64,000 bases of DNA from CBDDEH01 sp965226865. GTDB taxonomy: Bacteria; Chloroflexota; Dehalococcoidia; Lucifugimonadales; JAGWBF01. Each line of letters starts with the position of its first letter. Position 1 is the first letter of the stretch. Positions 14,916 through 22,877 of the stretch are shown here, piece after piece. The notes beneath the pieces were generated by a model. That model was not told the origin of the DNA, made no database searches, and worked only from the letters and a program-made list of their open reading frames with translations. Position numbers and translations under genes: made by a program. Location of the stretch: assembly GCA_965226865.1 (NCBI GenBank), contig CBDDEH010000004.1, forward strand, positions 992,001 to 1,056,000. Direction: 5' to 3'.

Positions 14916-15643
14916 ACAGGACGAGAGAGGACTTCTGCCGAAGGCTGCTGGACGACTCCCCCCGCGAGGCCCTGGACCCGGAGCGCCTCGCCGCCCGCTT
15001 CGTGCGCTACTTCGACGTCCCCGCCCGCCCCACGATGGAGCAGATAAAGGCCCTGCTGAAACGAGCCGGGTTCGGGGAGGTGTCGGGCAGGAGGCACCTG
15101 GACGTGAAGGGCATCCACTACAGCGCGCCGGGGGGCGGCTACGACATCCACTACCGCGAGGACATGTGGGCCGGGACCCAGGACTACTCGGTGGTCCACG
15201 AGACCTACGAGATCATCCATGAGACCCTCTGGGACATGAACTCCGGCGACGCGCCGGACCGGATCGTGTGCACACAGGCCGACCGCTTCGCGGCGGCGGT
15301 GCTGATGCAGCCGAGGGCCTTCGAGCCGCTGGCCCTGGAGTATGGGCTGGACGTGCTGGCCTTGCAGCGGGCGTTCCGCTGCTCCTACGCCTCGGTGACC
15401 ATCCGGCTGGCCGAGGTGCTGAGGCAGCCGCCCTTCATGGCCGTCCTGTACGCGCGGGAGGACAAGAGCGACCCCGCAGGCTGGACCGACCCGCTCGACC
15501 TGCGGGCGAAGGTGGTGCGCCGGACGCGGGGCTTCGGCACGCCGGCCACGTTCCCCATCCCCCCCCCCCCGGCTCCCTGGCGGAGCAGGCCGCCCGCTAC
15601 GGCACGGCGCGATACGCCCAGGACGGCGGCTGCGCCGCCATAG
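14912..15643 (+). CDS. ImmA/IrrE-like putative metallopeptidase with C12 frameshift tract
   Basis: The 243-residue product follows the XRE gene with an ATGA overlap. Residues 92-110 (YSVVHETYEIIHETLWDMNS) occupy the place of the HExxH zinc motif of the M78/ImmA-IrrE family, but the second histidine of HExxH is Glu100; His103-Glu104 lie three residues on. ADRFAAAVLMQPRAF and the following helices fit the family. At 15559-15570 there are 12 consecutive C residues. In the present phase the protein ends in a low-complexity tail. In the +1 phase it would continue GSLAEQAARYGTARYAQDGG to a stop at 15789, with a C-terminal ILW-type beta region (VIWTGKLAKVVVIAVPES). The longer form is probably the ancestral one. 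Confidence 0.7.
   Translation: MNRTREDFCRRLLDDSPREALDPERLAARFVRYFDVPARPTMEQIKALLKRAGFGEVSGRRHLDVKGIHYSAPGGGYDIHYREDMWAGTQDYSVVHETYEIIHETLWDMNSGDAPDRIVCTQADRFAAAVLMQPRAFEPLALEYGLDVLALQRAFRCSYASVTIRLAEVLRQPPFMAVLYAREDKSDPAGWTDPLDLRAKVVRRTRGFGTPATFPIPPPPAPWRSRPPATARRDTPRTAAAPP
15559..15570 (+). repeat. Poly-C tract (C12) inside the peptidase gene
   Basis: Twelve consecutive cytosines determine which C-terminal frame is read. C10 or C13 would join the upstream frame to the 15571-15789 frame. Such tracts commonly slip during replication and are also prone to sequencing error. Confidence 0.85.
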
Positions 15644-15806
15644 CCAGGCCCGTGATCTGGACGGGCAAGCTGGCGAAGGTCGTGGTCATCGCCGTGCCCG
15701 AAAGCTACGCCTCCGTCCTCGGACCCCAGATGGTCGCCTCGGACATGCCCGGCCGCAGGCGCAGGCCGGTGGCGGCTGGCCCCTGGTAGGAGTTGCAGGC
15801 CAGTGT

Positions 15807-15845
15807 CCTGATGTAGTGTATAGTAAGACAATACACTACATCAGG
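15807..15845. promoter_or_regulatory. Perfect 15-bp palindrome, probable RHH operator
   Basis: CCTGATGTAGTGTAT (15807-15821) and ATACACTACATCAGG (15831-15845) are perfect inverted arms around AGTAAGACA. The site ends at the ribosome-binding AGGAGG of the ribbon-helix-helix gene. It is positioned for autorepression of the RHH-recombinase pair. Confidence 0.7.
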
Positions 15846-15858
15846 AGGCAAAAAGAGA

Positions 15859-16083
15859 GTGACCACTCCCAGGAAGTCCAAGACCCTCACCTTCTCCCTG
15901 CCCCCGGAGATGGAGGCGCAGGTGCGGCGGGTAATGAAGGAGGATGACCTCTCCGTGAGCGAGCTGCTCCGGCAGGCCATCCGCATCTTCATGGAGGAGC
16001 GGGAGTGGCGCAGACGGGAGCGGCTGGAACGGCTGCGCTCCCGCCGGAATGAGCAGGAAGAGACAAGGAGGACAGACCAATGA
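15859..16083 (+). CDS. Ribbon-helix-helix (CopG/Arc-like) regulator, right copy
   Basis: A GTG start at 15859 with AGGAGG 10 nt upstream gives 74 residues. TKTLTFSLPPEM-type strand is here KTLTFSLPPEMEAQVRRVMK, followed by SVSELLRQAIRIFMEEREW, the two helices of the RHH fold, then a charged tail. The stop overlaps the recombinase ATG (ATGA). It is a diverged relative of the gene at 3435-3665. Likely represses its own promoter through the palindrome just upstream. Confidence 0.85.
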   Translation: MTTPRKSKTLTFSLPPEMEAQVRRVMKEDDLSVSELLRQAIRIFMEEREWRRRERLERLRSRRNEQEETRRTDQ

Positions 16084-17717
16084 CAGAGCGATTTGATCTC
16101 ACGCCAGTGGCCCTCTACGCAAGAGTGTCCAGCGACCGCCAGGACGTGGACCTGTCCATCGCCGCCCAGCTTAGGGCGCTCAGGGACTACGCCGAGAAGC
16201 ACGACTACCTGGTCGCCCGCGAGTACGTGGACGAGGCCGAGAGCGGCCGCATCGCCGACAGGCCCGAGTTCCAGAAGATGCTGAACGAGGCCGCCAAGCC
16301 CGAGGCTCCCTTCAAGGAGATTCTCGTCTGGAAATTCTCCCGATTCACCCGGAAGCGCGAGCACGCCGTCGCCTTCAAGTCCATGCTGAGACGCAGAGGC
16401 GTCCGAGTGGTCTCCATCACCGAGCAGGCCGACGACACCCCCACGGGCAAGCTCCTTGAGGCCATCATCGAGAGCGTGGACGAGTTCTACAGCGAGAATC
16501 TCGCCCAGGAGGTCACGCGGGGGATGCGGGAGGCCGCGTCGAGAGGCTTCTGGATGACCACCTACGCACCCTACGGCTACAAGAGGGTCCACGTCCAGGA
16601 TGGGGCCGCGAAGCGCCCCAAGCTTGAGCTTAACCCGCCCGCCGACGCCGTGGTCAGACGGGTCTTCGACATGGTGCTACAGGGCAAGAGCATCCTCGAC
16701 GTGACCAAGACCCTCAACGCCGAGGGCATCCCAACCACCAACGGCAAGAAGTGGCTCAAGACCACCATCCACACCATGCTCTCCCACGAAGCCTACACCG
16801 GCACCGTGGTCTGGGGAGCCAACGCCAAAGACGGAGCTCCCCCCGTGCGCGTCGAGGACGCACACCCCGCCATCGTCTCCAAGCGGGACTTCCAGAAGGC
16901 CAGGAGGTTGCTCGGCTCCCGCGCCCCGAAGAAGGTGAACCCCCGCCGCGCCTCCAGCCCCTACCTGCTCAGCGGCATCGCCAAGTGCGAGACCTGCGGC
17001 AAGGCCATGACCGCAGCCGAGGCCAAGAGCGGCAAGTACACCTACTACATCTGCCACTCCCTGCTCAAGCGGGGCAAGGGAACCTGCAAGACCCCCAGGC
17101 TCAACGCCAAGAGCTTCGAGAAGCTCATCGTCGACGAGATTCGCGCCAACATCCTCACCGAGTCCAACATCAGAGACCTGGTGAAGCTGCTGGACGAGGA
17201 GATGGACGGGGTGGCCCGCGACCAGCGTCAGCGGCTGGAGAGTATCGACGGGGAGCTTGAGGAGGTGAAGAACCAACTGGGCCGCGTCTGGCACTTCATA
17301 GCGAGGAGCGACAGCGTAGACGTGGCCGAGGCTTCGGACCTCACCGTGGAACTCCGGGAACGCAAGGAGAAGCTGGAGATCGCCACAGAGGAGGCGAGGG
17401 CGCTGCTAAAAGAGAGGCGTCAGTTCCTCGACAGCGCCGACACCATCGCCGCCTTCGCCGCCGAGATGAGCGACTTCCTCAAGACCAGCGAGCTGACTGA
17501 GACCAAAGCCTTCGTCGGCTCCTTCGTCAAGGAGGTCGTGGTCAAGCCCGGCAGGGCCGCCATCGTCCACTCCATACCCACGCCGGAGGACTCTCCCATA
17601 GGTGGAGCGGACGCCGCTGAGGTGGCCCTGAACGGACGAGTTATGAATTCGGTACGTCATGGTGGGCGGTACTGGACTCGAACCAGTGACCTCTGCCATG
17701 TCAAGGCAGCACTCTAA
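16080..17717 (+). CDS. Large serine recombinase (site-specific integrase), right copy
   Basis: The 545-residue protein is nearly identical to the left copy from residue 7 (LTPVALYARVSSDRQ, catalytic Ser17) through NGRV. Resolvase domain, recombinase domain, zinc ribbon (CETCGKAM, YYICHS) and coiled-coil are all intact. The last 24 residues (from MNSVRHGGRYWTRTSDLCHV) are encoded by junction DNA and by the complement of tRNA-Val, and the stop at 17715-17717 lies in that tRNA. The C terminus therefore depends on the integration site. The gene is coupled to the RHH gene by a 4-nt overlap. Confidence 0.92.
   Translation: MTERFDLTPVALYARVSSDRQDVDLSIAAQLRALRDYAEKHDYLVAREYVDEAESGRIADRPEFQKMLNEAAKPEAPFKEILVWKFSRFTRKREHAVAFKSMLRRRGVRVVSITEQADDTPTGKLLEAIIESVDEFYSENLAQEVTRGMREAASRGFWMTTYAPYGYKRVHVQDGAAKRPKLELNPPADAVVRRVFDMVLQGKSILDVTKTLNAEGIPTTNGKKWLKTTIHTMLSHEAYTGTVVWGANAKDGAPPVRVEDAHPAIVSKRDFQKARRLLGSRAPKKVNPRRASSPYLLSGIAKCETCGKAMTAAEAKSGKYTYYICHSLLKRGKGTCKTPRLNAKSFEKLIVDEIRANILTESNIRDLVKLLDEEMDGVARDQRQRLESIDGELEEVKNQLGRVWHFIARSDSVDVAEASDLTVELRERKEKLEIATEEARALLKERRQFLDSADTIAAFAAEMSDFLKTSELTETKAFVGSFVKEVVVKPGRAAIVHSIPTPEDSPIGGADAAEVALNGRVMNSVRHGGRYWTRTSDLCHVKAAL
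16098..17642 (+). repeat. 1545-bp near-identical inverted repeat, right copy
   Basis: This is the partner of 1873-3417. Homologous recombination between the two would invert the 12.7 kb between them and exchange the RHH genes relative to the tRNAs. Confidence 0.9.
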
Positions 17718-17736
17718 CCATCTGAGCTAACCGCCC
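17660..17736 (-). tRNA. tRNA-Val (anticodon GAC)
   Basis: On the minus strand GGGCGGT pairs with ACCGCCC. The D-arm is GCTCAGATGGTTAGAGT, the anticodon loop CTTGACA (GAC), and the T-arm GGTTCGAGTCC; CCA is encoded at 17660-17662. The gene is intact and is the right anchor of the island. Confidence 0.95.
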
Positions 17737-17801
17737 CAGTTCACCGGACTATGGGCTTCAGAACGTGAGTGAAACAAGTTTAGCAATAGGCCCAACTAGG
17801 G

Positions 17802-18785
17802 TCAAGGATGGGCAACTCCTACCAGTTCTGCTAAGTCGGAAACGCCATTTTCGCCCATATATGAGATTAGACCGTCCAACACCTCGACGGGCGCCCAAAA
17901 GCTGGCCAAATTAGCTGAGCCGACCTGGACCGCCGTGGCCCCAGCCATCATCAACTCCAGTGCGTTTCGGGCTGTGAAAACACCCCCGACGCCGATTATT
18001 GGAACTCCTACTATTTGAGACACCCTGTATATCAGGGCCACAGCGACTGGACGGAGCCCAGGGCCAGAAATTCCTCCTGTGACGCCTCCCAGCACAGGCT
18101 TTCCAGTATCCACGTCAATACCCATGGCTGGAATGGTGTTACAGATGGTGATGGCGTCTGCACCAGCATCTACAACAGCCTCGGCAATCGGTGTTATATC
18201 CGGAACATTGGGGCTTAGCTTGGGAATTACTGGAAGCGATGTGGAGGCTTTCACTCGCCTGACAGTTTCCCCTGCAACTTGAGCGTCATGGCTGAAATGG
18301 GCGCCATCTTCGATGTTAGGGCAGCTCAGGTTGAGCTCGAGGCCTTCGATACCTGGGGTCCCATCCGCCATTGCAGCCATGGAAGCGAACTCTTCGATGC
18401 TACTGCCGGCAATGCTTGCAATGACCGGCACTCTCCACTCGGCCCACATCGGGGCATGCTGCTCAAGGGCCGCCTCGATGCCAGGGTTGGTCAGCCCAAC
18501 GGAATTTAGGTAAATGGCGTCTATTGTTTCGTGGGGGAACTTCCAGCGGGTGGGGAACCAACGAGGTTCTGGATTTCCTACCCTTGGCTGCCTTGTGACA
18601 GTCTTGGCTATGACGGCCCCCAGACGCTGAAAGTCTACAGGCCCTTTGTAGCCTGACGTGCCAGGCAAAACACCCCTCCCGTATCCGTCCCAGCCGAAGG
18701 TCCCCGAGGCGACCATGACGGGGTTAGCAATTCTAAGACCCGTGGGTTGCTGCGGAGCAATATCAACCGACAGATTGAGCTTCAC
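17802..18785 (-). CDS. pyrD: Dihydroorotate dehydrogenase, catalytic subunit (class 1B type)
   Basis: The 327-residue FMN enzyme oxidises dihydroorotate to orotate. ASGTFGWDGYGRG, the ELNLSCPNIEDG segment with the catalytic cysteine of class 1 enzymes, IPKLSPNV, and the FMN phosphate loop (IIGVGGVFTARNALELMMAG) are present. Class 1B is favoured by the active-site Cys, but no pyrK electron-transfer subunit is adjacent. The GTG start at 18785 is 30 nt after rpoC, so pyrD is probably transcribed at the end of the rpoB-rpoC operon, away from the other pyr genes at 33-40 kb. Confidence 0.93.
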   Translation of the reverse strand: MKLNLSVDIAPQQPTGLRIANPVMVASGTFGWDGYGRGVLPGTSGYKGPVDFQRLGAVIAKTVTRQPRVGNPEPRWFPTRWKFPHETIDAIYLNSVGLTNPGIEAALEQHAPMWAEWRVPVIASIAGSSIEEFASMAAMADGTPGIEGLELNLSCPNIEDGAHFSHDAQVAGETVRRVKASTSLPVIPKLSPNVPDITPIAEAVVDAGADAITICNTIPAMGIDVDTGKPVLGGVTGGISGPGLRPVAVALIYRVSQIVGVPIIGVGGVFTARNALELMMAGATAVQVGSANLASFWAPVEVLDGLISYMGENGVSDLAELVGVAHP

Positions 18786-18815
18786 ACTTGGCCGACCAGA
18801 CCTACTCCTATCGGA

Positions 18816-21800
18816 CTATTTTTTGGGGGTCTCCTCCGACCGAGTCTCTTCGGTCGGCGTGTTCTCGATCTCTGGCTTCGGGACCTCGGCCATTACCGGG
18901 GATTCATGACCGTTGGCCATGGCTGCCTCAGCAACTTGGAGCCACGAATTTACTAATCCGTCCGTCTCCTCGGATTCTGGTGGTTGCTGCTCAACTGAGT
19001 CAGGAACCTTTGGCCTGGCAGGAATCAGCCGGCCGATGATTACGTTCTCTTTGAGGCCCAATAGCTTATCTTTGGCCCCAGTCGTCGCAGCCTCGGTGAG
19101 CACTCGAGTGGTCTCTTGGAAGGAAGCCGCAGCCAGGAAGCTGTCCGTTAACAGTGATGCTCTGGTCACACCCAGAAGCACAGACTTGGCCGTCGCCGGC
19201 TCTCCACCCTCGGCAAGCACCTTCGCATTCCTTTCTTGGAACTCGAACCTGTCTACAATCTGTCCAGGGATAAATTCTGCATCGCCGGGGCTGTCAACCT
19301 GTACTCTTCGGAGCATCTGCCGCAGGATCACTTCGATATGCTTGTCATGGATACTTACACCCTGGGACCGGTACACTCGCTGCACTTCACTGATCAGATA
19401 GCGGTGCAGCCCTTCCTTGCCACGTATGCGCAAAATGTCGTGAGGGTTCAATGGGCCGGCGGTGAGAGCATCCCCTGCTCTAATTGTAGCTCCATCTTCC
19501 GCTAGGAGATAAGCAGACGCCGGAACCAGGTATTCCCGCTCCTCCACGTCTTCCCACACTATAGCCAGTCTCTTGGACTTGACTTCCACCCGGCCACCTG
19601 TAGTTGCCAGTACCTCAGCAGGCTTTTCTTCCTCATCGGTTTTCTTGCGGCGCTTGGGTTTGGAGCGAGCAAGAGCGGTACCGGCTTCGACCTGATCTCC
19701 ATCCCCAACCAGAACCTGGTAGCCAGAAGGCAACGCGTAGTCCTCACGATATTCCTCGCGGCTGATGACTCCTATTCGGCGCCCGTCCTGAGCGTCTTCC
19801 ACCGCCACAACACCGTCTATATCCGAAAGTATCGCGTAGCCCTTAGGCATTCGTGCCTCAAAGAGCTCTTCAACCCTCGGAAGGCCGCTGGTGATATCGA
19901 TACCGGCCACGCCTCCCGTGTGGAAGGTACGCATCGTGAGCTGTGTGCCTGGCTCCCCAATGCTTTGTGCAGCAATTATTCCCACCGCGTCGCCGTATAT
20001 CCCATGATTACCGGTAGCCGGGAGCCGACCGTAGCATATCCGGCAAATACCACGTCGCGCTTCACAGGTCAAGGGAGAACGTACATACACCTCTGTAATA
20101 CCAGCTCCGATGATTTGCAAAACTTGATCCTCATGTATGTCTTCGCCGGTATTCACCAGGATTTCCCCGGTAGCTGGATGGACTACCGGCAAAGCTGCAA
20201 CCCTACCCAGAATGCTCTCCTCCAAAGGAGACACCAGAGGGTCATCTTCCGGGGCCCTTAACCATATTCCCTCGCTAGTCTCACAGTCCTCGTGGAGGAT
20301 GATTACTTCTTGGGAGACGTCAACGAGCCGGCGGGTGAGGTAGCCACTATCCGCGGTACGCAAGGCTGTGTCAGCGAGACCCTTTCTCGCTCCGTGGGTT
20401 GAGATGAAGTACTCTAGCGCCGTGAGTCCTTCACGAAAGCTAGACTTAATGGGTAGGTCGATAATCCGGCCCTTGGGGTCGCTCATCAACCCGCGCATCC
20501 CCGCCATCTGCTTAATCTGGGCTATGTTACCTTTGGCCCCAGAAACTGCCATCAAAGCCACGCCGCCGTAGCTGGCAAGGTCCTGTTTGACGATCTGCTC
20601 CATCTTGTCAGATGCCTCGGTCCAAGTAGAAACCGTGCGGCTATAACGCTCTTCCTCTGTCACCAACCCCTGCATGTACTGCTCTTCGTATTCTTCCACC
20701 TGTTTGTTAGCGCTCTTTATTACCTCGTCTTTTTTGGGGGAGACGACGATATCGTTGATGGCAATCGTTAAACCCGAAGTGGTCGCATAGTGGAATCCTA
20801 GGGCCTTGACTCTATCAAGCACGTCAGCCGCTTGCTCGTTTCCGAGCGTTCTATAGCACTCGGAAGTAAGATCCTTGAGGCTGCTTTTATCCATGATCTT
20901 GTTTTTGAACGCGATTTCATCTGGGAGTTCCTCATTAAAGATCGCCCTGCCAAATGTCGTCGTGATCCAACCGCTTTCCTCGTCCGGATCACGAAGTTTA
21001 ATTTCGGCTCTCAAGGAAACCTGACCGGCTTCGTGGGCAATGCGGGCCTCTTCGACATCGGCGAAACGCATCCCCGTCCCTATCGCGTCTTTTTCTATGT
21101 CAGTCAAGTAGTAACAACCCAACACCATGTCCAGAGTAGGCGCAACCAGTGGGTCTCCTGAAGCCGGTGATAGCATGTTGTGAATACTAAGCATGGTGTT
21201 TTTCGCCTCTTTCACAGCCATCTTCGACAACGGAACATGAACCGCCATCTGGTCACCATCAAAGTCGGCATTAAAGGCCGAACATACCAGTGGGTGGATC
21301 TGTATTGCGCTACCCTCTATCAGCACTGGCATAAAGGCTTGAATACCAAGCCTGTGCAACGTGGGCGCTCGGTTCAGAAGGACAGGACGGTCTTTGATGA
21401 CGTCCTCTAAAATGTCCCAAACTTCAGGACGTGCTCGTTCCACCATTCGCTTAGCGCTCTTGATGTTGGGTGAAATCCCAAGAACCACCATCTTGTGCAT
21501 GACGAAAGGCTTAAACAGCTCCAGCGCCATACGTTTGGGCAGACCGCACTGGTGTAGCTTAAGCTCTGGACCGGATACGATTACGGAACGGCCACTGTAG
21601 TCTACCCGCTTGCCCAGAAGGTTCTGGCGGAACCGCCCTTGCTTGCCCCTGAGCAGGTCTGACAGGGATTTAAGCTTGTGGTTGTGACTTCCCTGGATAG
21701 GCCTGCCCCGCCTGCCGTTGTCTATCAACGCGTCGACGGCCTCCTGGAGCATCCTTTTCTCATTGCGTATGATGATTTCAGGTGCGCCCAGGTCCATCAG

Positions 21801-22877
21801 CCTCCTTAACCTGTTGTTTCGATTAATAACTCGGCGGTACAAATCGTTGAGGTCACTGGTGGCAAACCTTCCGCCGTCTAATTGAACCATAGGCCGGAGA
21901 TCTGGCGGTAACACAGGAAGCACGGTGATTATCATCCAACCCGTCTTGTTGCCGCTCCTTCGGAAAGCCTCGACGATACGCAGCCGCTTGATGGCCTTTT
22001 TGCGCCTCTGGCCAGAGGTGGATCGCATCTCGTTGAGCAACTGCTCCCTAAGGGCCTCAAGATCGATTTGATTTAATATCTCCAGGATGCCTTCGGCACC
22101 CATCATTGCCCTAAAGACGTTGCCATATTGCTCACGTAGTTCCCGATAACGGCTGTCGACGATCAACTGGGAGATACGCAGGTCTTCAAGCTCATCTATC
22201 GTGGATTGCATCTCCTCGTGAAGCCGACCTTCTTCCTGGCTCAAGGCGTCCGTTATCGCCCCGATTTCAGCTTCGGTGGCTATGCGCTCCTGTTCGATTT
22301 CTTCCTCGGTCTTGGAATCTGTCGAGGCTTCGAAACGTTGTCTTATGTCCTTGACAGCGACGTCTGCGGCCTCGCGTTTCAACAGGACCTCTTGCTCGAA
22401 TTTGTTTTTCTCTTCTTCTATGGCTACGGTACGCGCTTCTTCATCGACAGAAACAACTATGTGTTGGGCGAAGTAGAGCACTCTTTCCAGGTTTCTAGGA
22501 GAAAGATCGAGCAGCAACCCTAAACGGCCCGGCGTGCCCTTGCTAAACCATATATGGGCTACGGGAGCCGCCAGGGTTATGTGGCCCATTCGTTCCCGTC
22601 GCACTTTGGAACGCGTAACTTCTACCCCACACCGGTCACAAACAACTCCTCTGTATCTGATGCGCTTGTACTTACCGCAGAAACATTCCCAGTCCTTGGT
22701 AGGCCCAAATATGCGCTCACAGAAAAGCCCATCCTTCTCGGGCCTCAAGGTACGGTAGTTAATAGTTTCAGGTTTGGTAACCTCGCCATGAGACCAACTG
22801 CGAATTTGTTCAGGAGAAGCGATGGAAATCCGTATAGCGTTGAAGCTGGCCGCCTGGCTTTCAATCCTGTCTGGCAT
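18816..22877 (-). CDS. rpoC: RNA polymerase subunit beta'
   Basis: The 1353-residue subunit contains the N-terminal zinc site ([20 protein letters not shown]), the catalytic [16 protein letters not shown] with three Asp residues for Mg, and the second zinc cluster ([13 protein letters not shown]). FHTGGVAG in the trigger-loop region and [18 protein letters not shown] are also present. The C terminus extends as an acidic, glutamate-rich tail (about 40 residues). It begins directly after the rpoB stop (TAG ATG), so the two are translated as neighbours. Confidence 0.98.
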   Translation of the reverse strand: MPDRIESQAASFNAIRISIASPEQIRSWSHGEVTKPETINYRTLRPEKDGLFCERIFGPTKDWECFCGKYKRIRYRGVVCDRCGVEVTRSKVRRERMGHITLAAPVAHIWFSKGTPGRLGLLLDLSPRNLERVLYFAQHIVVSVDEEARTVAIEEEKNKFEQEVLLKREAADVAVKDIRQRFEASTDSKTEEEIEQERIATEAEIGAITDALSQEEGRLHEEMQSTIDELEDLRISQLIVDSRYRELREQYGNVFRAMMGAEGILEILNQIDLEALREQLLNEMRSTSGQRRKKAIKRLRIVEAFRRSGNKTGWMIITVLPVLPPDLRPMVQLDGGRFATSDLNDLYRRVINRNNRLRRLMDLGAPEIIIRNEKRMLQEAVDALIDNGRRGRPIQGSHNHKLKSLSDLLRGKQGRFRQNLLGKRVDYSGRSVIVSGPELKLHQCGLPKRMALELFKPFVMHKMVVLGISPNIKSAKRMVERARPEVWDILEDVIKDRPVLLNRAPTLHRLGIQAFMPVLIEGSAIQIHPLVCSAFNADFDGDQMAVHVPLSKMAVKEAKNTMLSIHNMLSPASGDPLVAPTLDMVLGCYYLTDIEKDAIGTGMRFADVEEARIAHEAGQVSLRAEIKLRDPDEESGWITTTFGRAIFNEELPDEIAFKNKIMDKSSLKDLTSECYRTLGNEQAADVLDRVKALGFHYATTSGLTIAINDIVVSPKKDEVIKSANKQVEEYEEQYMQGLVTEEERYSRTVSTWTEASDKMEQIVKQDLASYGGVALMAVSGAKGNIAQIKQMAGMRGLMSDPKGRIIDLPIKSSFREGLTALEYFISTHGARKGLADTALRTADSGYLTRRLVDVSQEVIILHEDCETSEGIWLRAPEDDPLVSPLEESILGRVAALPVVHPATGEILVNTGEDIHEDQVLQIIGAGITEVYVRSPLTCEARRGICRICYGRLPATGNHGIYGDAVGIIAAQSIGEPGTQLTMRTFHTGGVAGIDITSGLPRVEELFEARMPKGYAILSDIDGVVAVEDAQDGRRIGVISREEYREDYALPSGYQVLVGDGDQVEAGTALARSKPKRRKKTDEEEKPAEVLATTGGRVEVKSKRLAIVWEDVEEREYLVPASAYLLAEDGATIRAGDALTAGPLNPHDILRIRGKEGLHRYLISEVQRVYRSQGVSIHDKHIEVILRQMLRRVQVDSPGDAEFIPGQIVDRFEFQERNAKVLAEGGEPATAKSVLLGVTRASLLTDSFLAAASFQETTRVLTEAATTGAKDKLLGLKENVIIGRLIPARPKVPDSVEQQPPESEETDGLVNSWLQVAEAAMANGHESPVMAEVPKPEIENTPTEETRSEETPKK

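Larger units (their letters stand above)
1856..17659. mobile_element. Accessory island between tRNA-Ile and tRNA-Val with outward-facing serine recombinases at both ends
   Basis: The segment begins one base after the CCA end of tRNA-Ile and ends one base before the CCA end of tRNA-Val on the opposite strand. Both ends carry a ribbon-helix-helix gene followed by a large serine recombinase that reads toward the tRNA. Both tRNAs end in GCCCACCA. The interior holds typical accessory genes: a toxin-antitoxin pair, restriction gene fragments, an IS, XRE/HTH regulators and an ImmA/IrrE-like protein. It may be two separately acquired elements in inverted orientation whose inner ends have been lost, or one composite unit. 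No tRNA 3' duplicate was recognised inside. Confidence 0.65.
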
